A stretch of 64,000 nucleotides of DNA from positions 118,187 to 182,186 of the forward strand of contig CAZMYW010000007.1 of the NCBI GenBank assembly GCA_964570625.1, written 5' to 3'. Numbering within the stretch: position 1 is the first letter of the stretch; every line of letters starts with the position of its first letter. The stretch comes from JBFLXB01 sp964570625. Its GTDB lineage: Bacteria; Nitrospirota; Nitrospiria; 2-01-FULL-66-17. A program made the translations under genes and the position numbers. Under the pieces are notes generated by a model, which saw only the letters and a program-made list of their open reading frames with translations, was not told the origin of the DNA and ran no database searches. Below, piece after piece: positions 25,172 through 32,719 of this stretch.

Positions 25172-25639
25172 TTACGTACACGTAACGTTGTACGTTCCGG
25201 TCCACTGCGCGCTGGCCACTCCGACACCAGCCGCCACGATGCCTGTCGCCGTAATGTCTGCGCCGGCGCAGGTCGTGTCAAACCCAATGATCAACCTGAC
25301 CGACACAAGGCCTCGGTCGTCGGTCTGTAGGACCGCATTGGTCCCGATAGAATTGCCATCGCTGTCAAGCAATGCCACGGCCGGCTGCCCATTGGTTGCA
25401 GACGCATCCGCAAAGACCTCGATGTCCACCCCGGTTACTGGATCGCCGCTGGCATCTGTGACCCCAAAGGTGAGAGTAAAGATGGGAGGAGCGCCGCCCG
25501 GCGAAACAGAAATCGTTGCATCCCCGGGACCAGATACGGTAGAACCGACCGGAGCCGTTTCATCGCCACACGCCGAAAGTAACATCCCCAGCGAAAAACA
25601 CATTGTCGCTAGCACCGTCACGGACCTACTTGTCGTCAC
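25172..25639 (-). CDS. Lipoprotein with a bacterial Ig-like (Big_1-type) domain
   Basis: A 155-aa lipoprotein with lipobox LSAC at about residues 21-24 and a single Ig-like domain with the features of invasin/intimin-type repeats: FTLTFGVTDASGDPVTGVDIEVFAD and TDDRGLVSVRLIIGF. Two cysteines flank the last strand region (TTCAGAD, NVTCT). The start is GTG 25639 with an AGAGGAGG site seven bases upstream; it overlaps the aroK-aroB stop as GTGA. It is last in the pilus operon, suggesting surface localisation alongside pili, but function is unknown. Confidence 0.75.
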   Translation of the reverse strand: MTTSRSVTVLATMCFSLGMLLSACGDETAPVGSTVSGPGDATISVSPGGAPPIFTLTFGVTDASGDPVTGVDIEVFADASATNGQPAVALLDSDGNSIGTNAVLQTDDRGLVSVRLIIGFDTTCAGADITATGIVAAGVGVASAQWTGTYNVTCT

Positions 25640-27309
25640 AGCGAACCTCCTCTGCGTGCATTGCGCGTGCGATGAGTAAGCTTAGCACGCCGCGAGTTCT
25701 TGGCAATCTGCGCGTCCCGCCACATTCCGGAAATGTCTCGCTCCCTCACCGCCTCGACCGTGACCCGGCCGATTTCCCGCGGCAACACGAAGTGCACCAG
25801 ACCCTCCCGAACTTTCTTATCCAACCGCATAGTCTGAATCGCCCGAGGCGGGGTGATCCTGGGAAGGCCGGTCGGCAGGCCGAATCGCTCCAACAGAGCC
25901 CGTTGGCGGCGCACCAGATCCTGGTCGCAGAGGTTCAGCCGAGCGGCCAACCGGCCCGCGAAGTCCATCCCTATCGCGACCGCTTCGCCGTGGCGAATCG
26001 CCGAATACCCCGTGTTCGTCTCGATCACATGTCCCGCGGTGTGACCGTAGTTCAAGATCCTCCGTAAACCTGTTTCGCGTTCATCCTGCCGCACCACGTC
26101 GGCCTTGACAGCGGCCGAACGTCGGACGACCTCCACCAACACGTCCGGCACGCCACCTAAAATCGATACGAGGTGCGTTTCGAGATACGCGAAAAACGAG
26201 GCGTCTGCGATCACTCCGTATTTGACAACTTCTGCCAAACCGGAGACCAGTTCCCGCTGCGGCAGTGTGCGGAGCGTCGCCACGTCGGTATAGACCATGA
26301 GCGGATGATTGAACGCCCCGATCAAATTCTTTCCCTTCGGGTGGTCGACGCCGGTCTTTCCTCCAATGCTCGAGTCGACCTGGGCCACCACGGTTGTGGG
26401 TACCTGAACGTAGCGCACGCCGCGCAGATACGTCGCCGCCACAAAACCCGTGAGATCCCCAATGACGCCGCCACCGAGCGCAACCAGCAGGTCGCCCCGC
26501 TCGACCCGTTCCCGAACGAGCGCATCGTACACACGGCCTGCCGTGCGAAGAGTTTTGTATCGCTCGCCATCAGGAATCGTGACGACAACAGGCCGAAACC
26601 CCGACCGACGAAGGCTCGCTGCGACGCGGCCGGCATAGGCCCGGCCCACTCGCGGGTTGGTAATCACCACCGCCCTGCACGCGCGCGTGTGGGCCGCCAA
26701 GCGCTCACCGAGTCCATCGAGCGTCCCCCACCCGATATGTACGTCGTAGGCGGACGCGCCGGCCTTCACGGGCACGGCGCTCGATCCGGGCTGAACACGC
26801 GCCGCAATGGCGGACGCAACGTCCTCCACGCTGTGATCGGTCGTGTCGACGTGAATCAGGGCCTCGCGGTAGTAAGGCTCGCGTTGATCCAGCAGGCGCA
26901 CCAGCGTATCCACGCGTCGGTCCGGCGCCAGCAGCGGTCGGTCAGTCGCATCCCCGACACGCGCCGCGGCCACATCGGGCTTGGCCTGAAGCCAGATCGT
27001 CAATCCGGTGCGCCGGAGCTGCGCACGGTTTCGAGGATCCAACACCGCGCCGCCGCCGGTGGCGATGACCTGACCATGCCCGCGCGCCACGCGACCGATG
27101 ACCCGTCGTTCCAGCGCCCGGAACCGCGGTTCGCCGTATCGTTGGAAGACTTCCGCGACGGACAATCTGGCGGCGCGCTCAACCAGAACGTCGGTGTCCA
27201 CAAACGTCATACCGAGACGATCGGCCAGACGGCGCCCCACGGTGGACTTGCCCGACCCCATCGACCCGAGCAAGATGAGGTTCTCTCCCCAACGCCCCAC
27301 GCCGCTCAC
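25636..27309 (-). CDS. aroKB: Fused shikimate kinase / 3-dehydroquinate synthase
   Basis: One uninterrupted 557-aa frame. The N-terminal part (about 8-170) is shikimate kinase: LLGSMGSGKSTVGRRLADRL, VDTDVLVE, ATGGGAVL and DRPLL. The C-terminal part (about 185-530) is 3-dehydroquinate synthase: PDGERYKTL, LGGGVIGDLTGFVAATYLRG, PTTVVAQVDSSIGGKTGVD, NYGHTAGHVIE and RHGEAVAIGM. These are steps 5 and 2 of the shikimate pathway. In many bacteria the two genes are adjacent after pilQ; here they are fused. The start GTG 27309 overlaps the pilQ stop as GTGA; GTG 27300 is an alternative. Confidence 0.93.
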   Translation of the reverse strand: MSGVGRWGENLILLGSMGSGKSTVGRRLADRLGMTFVDTDVLVERAARLSVAEVFQRYGEPRFRALERRVIGRVARGHGQVIATGGGAVLDPRNRAQLRRTGLTIWLQAKPDVAAARVGDATDRPLLAPDRRVDTLVRLLDQREPYYREALIHVDTTDHSVEDVASAIAARVQPGSSAVPVKAGASAYDVHIGWGTLDGLGERLAAHTRACRAVVITNPRVGRAYAGRVAASLRRSGFRPVVVTIPDGERYKTLRTAGRVYDALVRERVERGDLLVALGGGVIGDLTGFVAATYLRGVRYVQVPTTVVAQVDSSIGGKTGVDHPKGKNLIGAFNHPLMVYTDVATLRTLPQRELVSGLAEVVKYGVIADASFFAYLETHLVSILGGVPDVLVEVVRRSAAVKADVVRQDERETGLRRILNYGHTAGHVIETNTGYSAIRHGEAVAIGMDFAGRLAARLNLCDQDLVRRQRALLERFGLPTGLPRITPPRAIQTMRLDKKVREGLVHFVLPREIGRVTVEAVRERDISGMWRDAQIAKNSRRAKLTHRTRNARRGGSL

Positions 27310-29582
27310 ACACGCTTGATGATCGTCGGGGTGATAAAAATTAACAATTCCTGGTTCGTCGTGCTCACGCTCTCGCGTTTGAATAACCAGCCGACCACCG
27401 GCACCTTGTAGAACCACGGAACGCCGGTAACCGACTCGCTCTTCGACGTTTCAAAAATCCCGCCGATGACGGTGGTTTCACCGTCTTGGACCATCACTTC
27501 CGTGGACGCCTCACGCTTGCTGATGCTGGGCGCGCCGGTCCGCGCACTCGTAAAGCTCCCGATGGCGTTCTTGGTGGCTTTGATTTTCATAATCACGCTT
27601 CCGTTCGGCGTGATATGAGGGGTCACCGTGAGGTTCAACGTCGCGTCGACGAACTGCGTCTGGGTCCCGTTGTTCGACGTGGTCTCGTAGGGAATGGAGT
27701 CGCCCTGTTGGATCACGGCTTCTTTGTTATCGATGGTCACGACGCGGGGGCTGGAGATGATCTTCGTTTCGCCCAACACTTCGCCGGCCGACAATCGCAG
27801 ATCGAGATTGAACGGATTCACCCCGGTGAGTCGGCCGAATTGAACCCCGACGTTGCCGATCGGGCCTGCGCCGCCCGACGCCGGCAGGTTGACCGCAAAC
27901 GTCGGCGACTGGGTGTTGATCGCGCCGGTCGCGCCGGCGTTCACGCCGATCTGGTTCGCGCCTGAGGTAGTTTGACCCGCTACGCCCCACTGGACTCCGA
28001 GGTCGCGCGCAAAATTGGTGTTGGCCTGCACGATCCGCGTTTCGATCAGGACCTGCGGCTTCGGCAGATCCAGCAGTTTGATGAGTTGCTGAATCTCGTT
28101 GATGTTCTGCTGGATATCTTTGGCAATCAGACTGTTGGTGGACTCGTTCACCGTCAACTCGCCGCGCGAACTCAAATTTTTCTTGAGCGTCGTGGACAGA
28201 TCTCCTGCTTTGGCGTAGTTGACCGGGATGATGATGGTCTTGAGGTCCTCGGCTTTAACCTGGGCTTCCTTCGCCTTGGCGGACTCATCCTGTTGTTTGG
28301 CGATGTTGCCGTTGGTGTCGATCCGGATGATATTCCCCTCACGGACCTGTCCCAACCCTTTGGACTTTAAAATGATGTCCAACGCCTGATCCCATGGCAC
28401 ATTGAACAATTTCAGAGTGGTCTTGCCCTTCACCTCTTCACCAACCACGAGGTTCAGGTCGCTCACGTCCGCGATCAGTCGTAGGACGTTGGACACTTCC
28501 GCATCTTGAAAGTCCAGCGAAATCTTTTGTCCGCTGAAACCCGTACCGCCCAGCGTCTTCGGGCCAGGAGGTTCGACCTCAACCACGGCGGCCGGAGACG
28601 GCGCCGGCAGTGCTGGCGCTGACGCAGTTTGGGGAGCCGGGGCCGGCGGCGACACCGGCACGGCAACAGGAACTGCTGGCTCCACTGTCGGCGTCGCGGG
28701 AGCCGGAACAGATGCCGCTGGAGGTTCGGCCGATGGAGCAGCGGGGATCGAGCGGCTCAGACGAACCGTAAGCCCCTGATTCTGCGGAAGCAGGGTGTAA
28801 GAGACCGCTTTTTTGAGGTCGAGGACGACCCGCACCTTGGGTGGATCGCGGTGTTGGCCGATTCGCGCTTGCGTCACTAGCGTGTTGGTCTCAGCTTTGA
28901 CCACCGAAGGAGTCACCGCGCTGCGTGTCTCCGGCAGATCGATGACCAAACGACCCTCTCCCAACATGAACACGTTCGGCGACGTCAGCACGCCGTCCGC
29001 GGCGATGTTGATATCGACAAAGGTTTTCTGGGGAACCACGCTCACTCCGGTGATCTGAGACGCGGCGGGCGGCGCCGGAACCCCCGGGTCGACCTGGCCG
29101 ACCGGCGGTTCTACAGCCGCAATTTCTTGGGCCACTGGCGGAGCGACCGGCGTGGCGGTCGGCAGGGCTTTCACCAAGTCGACGGCGAGCGTCGTTCCTG
29201 CGTCGTCTCGGAGGATCTGATAGTCGGCCACTCGCGACAACATGATCGTCAACCGGCCAACACGCTGATCGTCTCCGGCTTGCTGCGGGACGATGTCCGT
29301 AACCGGATCCACGCTGACATTGCGCCGATCCGAGAACGCGCCGAACTGTGTCGCCATCATTTCGACGATCAGTTGTGGCGGCTCGTCAAGTCGAAAGGCC
29401 GTGTAGTTGAGGGGACCATCGCCGGTGAGCGCGATCCGCGTGATGTCCGGGAGGTCTTCCACCCTGAGGTCCGTGATGGTAGTCACTGGTTCCTCAGCCG
29501 GAGCAACGACCTGCGTGTTCGGCGCCGAGCACCCGGCTAGCGCCACGACGCACAGGTGGATGACGAACGACTTCGACCTCAT
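27306..29582 (-). CDS. pilQ: Type IV pilus outer-membrane secretin
   Basis: A 758-aa secretin forming the pilus exit channel. It starts with a lipobox-like LAGC (residues 16-19), unusual for PilQ, which commonly has a plain signal peptide. Two AMIN-like regions (about 35-135 and 175-275) bind peptidoglycan, followed by a Pro/Ala linker, an STN/secretin N-domain (KISLDFQDAEVSNVLRLIADVSDLN), a second N-domain and the C-terminal secretin domain ending VVGWLFKRESVSTTNQELLIFITPTII. Its ATG overlaps the pilP stop (ATGA). Confidence 0.95.
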   Translation of the reverse strand: MRSKSFVIHLCVVALAGCSAPNTQVVAPAEEPVTTITDLRVEDLPDITRIALTGDGPLNYTAFRLDEPPQLIVEMMATQFGAFSDRRNVSVDPVTDIVPQQAGDDQRVGRLTIMLSRVADYQILRDDAGTTLAVDLVKALPTATPVAPPVAQEIAAVEPPVGQVDPGVPAPPAASQITGVSVVPQKTFVDINIAADGVLTSPNVFMLGEGRLVIDLPETRSAVTPSVVKAETNTLVTQARIGQHRDPPKVRVVLDLKKAVSYTLLPQNQGLTVRLSRSIPAAPSAEPPAASVPAPATPTVEPAVPVAVPVSPPAPAPQTASAPALPAPSPAAVVEVEPPGPKTLGGTGFSGQKISLDFQDAEVSNVLRLIADVSDLNLVVGEEVKGKTTLKLFNVPWDQALDIILKSKGLGQVREGNIIRIDTNGNIAKQQDESAKAKEAQVKAEDLKTIIIPVNYAKAGDLSTTLKKNLSSRGELTVNESTNSLIAKDIQQNINEIQQLIKLLDLPKPQVLIETRIVQANTNFARDLGVQWGVAGQTTSGANQIGVNAGATGAINTQSPTFAVNLPASGGAGPIGNVGVQFGRLTGVNPFNLDLRLSAGEVLGETKIISSPRVVTIDNKEAVIQQGDSIPYETTSNNGTQTQFVDATLNLTVTPHITPNGSVIMKIKATKNAIGSFTSARTGAPSISKREASTEVMVQDGETTVIGGIFETSKSESVTGVPWFYKVPVVGWLFKRESVSTTNQELLIFITPTIIKRV

Positions 29583-30109
29583 TCCAATCCCTCCTCGCGA
29601 GTCCTCAGATCCAACACGACATCCCGCTTCCGTGTCTCGCCGAAGAAATCAACGTATTGCTCCACCACGGTCAGGTCTTTGGCCGTGATCCGTTTGACCA
29701 CTCCACGGTTCGGGCCCACTCGCGTGCCGATTCTCACCGCGTAGCCCTTTCCGTCTGGCATTTCGAGCATGCCGTATGTCCCAAGTTGTCCCCACACCAC
29801 CGCGACGAATTTCAGCTCGGACACCTCTCGGCGCTGGAGCGGCGGCAGCAAATCCACGCTCCTCTTCCCTCCCGTGACGATCAGCGATCGGAAGGGATCT
29901 CGACGGCCCGAGGGATTGTAGGTGTATTCCTCGACAGGCGGAGGCGGTACCGCAGGTTCCGACGCAGGCATCGTGACCACTGCGGGCGCGACAGCGGCCT
30001 GTGTGACGGGCTTGGCCCGCCCCGGCTTTTCCGCCGGAGCAGGCGGGGCGGATTCTGCGCAGCCCACCACTAGTAAGAGCGCCGCGCAAGCCGCCGCGGC
30101 CGTCATCAT
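29579..30109 (-). CDS. pilP: Type IV pilus assembly lipoprotein PilP
   Basis: A 176-aa lipoprotein linking the inner-membrane PilMNO complex to PilQ. Lipobox VVGC lies near residues 14-17, followed by a Pro-rich linker and the PilP beta domain with YTYNPSGRRDPFRSLI, LKFVAVVWGQLGTYGMLEMPDGKGYAVRIGTRVG. The ATG at 30109 follows the pilO stop by ten bases; a GTG at 30139 would overlap pilO. Confidence 0.92.
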   Translation of the reverse strand: MMTAAAACAALLLVVGCAESAPPAPAEKPGRAKPVTQAAVAPAVVTMPASEPAVPPPPVEEYTYNPSGRRDPFRSLIVTGGKRSVDLLPPLQRREVSELKFVAVVWGQLGTYGMLEMPDGKGYAVRIGTRVGPNRGVVKRITAKDLTVVEQYVDFFGETRKRDVVLDLRTREEGLE

Positions 30110-30119
30110 CGCGCCCGAC

Positions 30120-30800
30120 TTAGGCACCGGACCCTCCACGCTTCTTCGGAGGAGGTTGGGGGTTACCGGCCGCGGGCTTCCCGCCGGGCTGTCCGTCGGT
30201 CGCGCCGGCCGCCGCGTCTTCCATCGCGGCGAACGCGGTCGCGCGAAAAGTCGTTTGAATCATCAGGCGATCCTTATCCAGTTTCCCGCTACCCATCTTG
30301 AGCCCCGACACGGTGACGATCCGCGGCAACTTCCCGATGCGATCAAAGAACGCGGCCACCGCGTGGTAGTTTCCGGCCACTTCCACGTCAACAGGAATCT
30401 CAGTGTACAGTCCGGACGACCCGGGTCGACGATCGGAGGGCTTCCACAACTTGAAGTCCAACCCGGTCTTGATGCCCAGATCAGACACTTGTTTCAACAA
30501 CGTGGCGACCTCGGACTCCGGCGGCAACTGTTCTTTCAGTAGCGCCAGTTGTTTGGCCAGCTCGGCGTTCTCGCGCTTGAGTTCCTCCAGTCGTCTGGCC
30601 TTGGCTTGATTTACGTTGATGTCGTTGTTGATCTGCGCGATTTGCTGTTCAAGAGCGACAATTTCCGCGTTCTTCGGCATATAGATAAACCACACGAAGG
30701 CGGCGAGCACGGCAATCACCGGAATCGCGGCCAACACCACCTTTTGATAAGGCGGGAGCGATTTGAACGACTCGGTGTTGAAGGTGAGGTTCAGGGCCAT
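30120..30800 (-). CDS. pilO: Type IV pilus inner-membrane protein PilO
   Basis: A 226-aa bitopic protein: transmembrane helix at about residues 22-41, a coiled coil (about 45-95) and the PilO ferredoxin-like domain (LGIKTGLDFKLWKPSD, PVDVEVAGNYHAVAAFFDRIGKLPRIVTVSGL). The C-terminus is a Gly/Pro/Lys-rich tail of about 30 residues that is longer than usual. It starts four bases after the pilN stop. Confidence 0.92.
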   Translation of the reverse strand: MALNLTFNTESFKSLPPYQKVVLAAIPVIAVLAAFVWFIYMPKNAEIVALEQQIAQINNDINVNQAKARRLEELKRENAELAKQLALLKEQLPPESEVATLLKQVSDLGIKTGLDFKLWKPSDRRPGSSGLYTEIPVDVEVAGNYHAVAAFFDRIGKLPRIVTVSGLKMGSGKLDKDRLMIQTTFRATAFAAMEDAAAGATDGQPGGKPAAGNPQPPPKKRGGSGA

Positions 30801-30804
30801 GCGT

Positions 30805-31356
30805 TCACACCACGAGCAGACACTTGAGCTTGAAGTTGTACACGGGAATCCCCCCTTCATTGACCTGCCGGGACTCGATCAGCTGGACCTCCTTAATATG
30901 CTGGGATGCCTTGAGGTTACTGATATACTCCACGATCTCGGCGTTGGTCACCGCCCGTCCCTCCAGATCGACCCTACCAGCCTGCTCAACCAGCGACGTC
31001 AACCACACCCGATCGGGCAGCCCTCGACTTAGTTCATCCAGAAGGTGGACCGGTCCAGCTTGGTTTTTCCGAAGTTGTTCGATGATCCCGATCTTTTCTT
31101 CATAATTCTTTTTATTCTTCTCGTAGTTTTCTACTTCCTTGACCTTGACTTTCAGCGCGGCAAGTTCTTCATTGAGCGCGACCTTCTCATGCTCCAAGGT
31201 GCTGACACGCGTCACCATTGACCACCACACAAAACCCATACCGCCGACCAGCAGCAGCGCCAGCGCCACGCCACCGACCAATCCCCCCCCCGGCCCTTTG
31301 CCGGTTCGTCGAGTTCGCTTTGGGCGTTCAATTCCGAGAAGGTTGACTTTGATCAT
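30805..31356 (-). CDS. pilN: Type IV pilus inner-membrane protein PilN
   Basis: A 183-aa protein starting with IKVNLLGIERPKR, the conserved N-terminal PilN motif that docks into PilM (usually INLLP...). One transmembrane helix lies at about residues 30-48, followed by a coiled coil (about 53-90) and a periplasmic domain (HLLDELSRGLPDRVWLTSLVEQAG). Its start overlaps the pilM stop by four bases. Confidence 0.92.
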   Translation of the reverse strand: MIKVNLLGIERPKRTRRTGKGPGGGLVGGVALALLLVGGMGFVWWSMVTRVSTLEHEKVALNEELAALKVKVKEVENYEKNKKNYEEKIGIIEQLRKNQAGPVHLLDELSRGLPDRVWLTSLVEQAGRVDLEGRAVTNAEIVEYISNLKASQHIKEVQLIESRQVNEGGIPVYNFKLKCLLVV

Positions 31357-32417
31357 CGATCACCCGCTCGCCGAGTCGCAAGGCCCACCACCACGCTGGC
31401 CTGCGGGCCCACGTCTGCAATCAGATCCGGATCCACGGTCTTCGGATTGACTTTAATATGTCGAAACGGATCCATCAGCTCCACCGGAACCCCCAACCGC
31501 TCCGACAAAAACGGAGCCAACCCGCTGAGTTTCGCGGTCCCACCGCTCAACAACACCCGGTCGATTGTCTCCTGTGTCGAGGTGGAACGGAAATAGTCGA
31601 ACGAACGACCGATTTCCGCGGCGAGTTCGCCGTTCATAGTGCTGATCACCTCGGCCAAGGCATCGGGGTTCAGGCCGTCCACCGCCTCACCGCGTTTGGC
31701 CCGTTCCGCCGCGTCGTAGCTCAAATTCAGATCCCGCTGAATCGTTTCGGTATACCGGTTGCCCCCGGTTGAAATGTCCCGGGTGAACGAGAAATTTCCC
31801 GCTTTGACAATGTGAATGTTCATGACGCTGGCCCCGATGTTGACCAGCGCGACGACCTCCGAACCGGAGGTCCCGTAGGCGTCCCCGTACACGTTTTCCA
31901 ACGTGAACGCGTCGACGTCCACCACCACGGGATTGAGTCCGGCTTCCGTCACCAACGAGGTATATTCCGCCAATCGATCCTTCTTCACCGCCGCGAGAAT
32001 GACCGTCATGGTGTCTTTGCCGTCGGCGGCGTCGGCCGTCGGCAGAATGTGGAAGTCCAGGTTGACGTCGTTGACGTCGAACGGGATATACTGCTCGGCT
32101 TCCCACTTAATGGATTCATCGAGCTCTTCTTCGGTCATGGGGGGGACATTGATCTTCTTGACGATCACGGAATGCCCGGACACCGAGATGACCACGTCCT
32201 TGGCTTTGACCCCCTGCTCGCGGAGCAACTCTTTGAGAGCATCGATCACGCGCCCGGCGTCCATCACCGCGCCGTCCACGATCAGTTCTGGATCGATCGT
32301 CTTGATCCCAAATTTCTCGAGCACGGGCCCTTTCTTGGTCGACTTGAGCTGCAGCAACTTGATGGCGCTGGATCCAATATCGAGCCCGATCACCGTTTGC
32401 GCGCGCTGAAGAAACAT
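31353..32417 (-). CDS. pilM: Type IV pilus actin-like ATPase PilM
   Basis: A 354-aa cytoplasmic actin-fold protein that holds the PilN N-terminus. It has VIGLDIGSSAIKLLQL, NVPPMTEEELDESIKWEAEQYIPF, VVDVDAFTLENVYG, ALVNIGASVMNIHIVKAGNFSFTRDISTGGNRYT and LLSGGTAKLSGLAPFLSERLGVPVE. It starts 13 bases after the small HTH gene. Confidence 0.95.
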   Translation of the reverse strand: MFLQRAQTVIGLDIGSSAIKLLQLKSTKKGPVLEKFGIKTIDPELIVDGAVMDAGRVIDALKELLREQGVKAKDVVISVSGHSVIVKKINVPPMTEEELDESIKWEAEQYIPFDVNDVNLDFHILPTADAADGKDTMTVILAAVKKDRLAEYTSLVTEAGLNPVVVDVDAFTLENVYGDAYGTSGSEVVALVNIGASVMNIHIVKAGNFSFTRDISTGGNRYTETIQRDLNLSYDAAERAKRGEAVDGLNPDALAEVISTMNGELAAEIGRSFDYFRSTSTQETIDRVLLSGGTAKLSGLAPFLSERLGVPVELMDPFRHIKVNPKTVDPDLIADVGPQASVVVGLATRRAGDR

Positions 32418-32430
32418 AGTCTCGAGGCCC

Positions 32431-32637
32431 CTATCGTTCGCGACGGTCGGTCCGTCGCTTAATTAGGCGTTCTATTTCCCGCCGATTCTTGTCGGAGTAG
32501 AGCCGCCAATTGCGCCAGTCTCGGCCCACTCCACTGATGAACCCCTGGCGTTCCCACCGAAACAGCGTGGCCTTCGAAATATCGAACGTGTCACAAATTT
32601 CTTTCGCTTTATAGGATCGCTTGCGGACCTGAGGCAT
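32431..32637 (-). CDS. Small MerR-type helix-turn-helix protein at the head of the pilus operon
   Basis: A 68-aa basic protein that is almost entirely one winged-helix DNA-binding domain: YKAKEICDTFDISKATLFRWERQGFI, then RDWRNWRLYSDKNRREIERLIKRR. There is no effector or dimerisation domain, so it resembles excisionase-like or MerR N-terminal-only regulators. It is the first gene of the transcript with pilM and lies just downstream of a promoter whose -10 is palindromic, so autoregulation and control of pili are plausible inferences. Confidence 0.8.
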   Translation of the reverse strand: MPQVRKRSYKAKEICDTFDISKATLFRWERQGFISGVGRDWRNWRLYSDKNRREIERLIKRRTDRRER

Positions 32638-32689
32638 CGGGCACGTGGCTCACACACAATCCGTTTTGGGATCTTCGTCCAAACGGCTG

Positions 32690-32701
32690 TAAGTATACTT
32701 A
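32690..32701. promoter_or_regulatory. 12-bp palindromic operator candidate over the pilus-operon -10
   Basis: TAAGTATACTTA is a perfect palindrome covering the TATACT -10 hexamer. Its position would block RNA polymerase or let a MerR-type protein distort the promoter. The small HTH protein encoded next is the obvious candidate ligand. Confidence 0.5.
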
Positions 32702-32719
32702 GTATGGTCATCCTGTCAA
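32692..32719 (-). promoter_or_regulatory. Sigma-70 promoter of the HTH-pilMNOPQ-aroKB operon
   Basis: A perfect TTGACA (32714-32719) and TATACT (32692-32697) with a 16-base spacer on the minus strand. The -35 overlaps the last codons of the phosphofructokinase fusion gene. The predicted start near 32685 gives a leader of about 48 bases. Confidence 0.75.
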
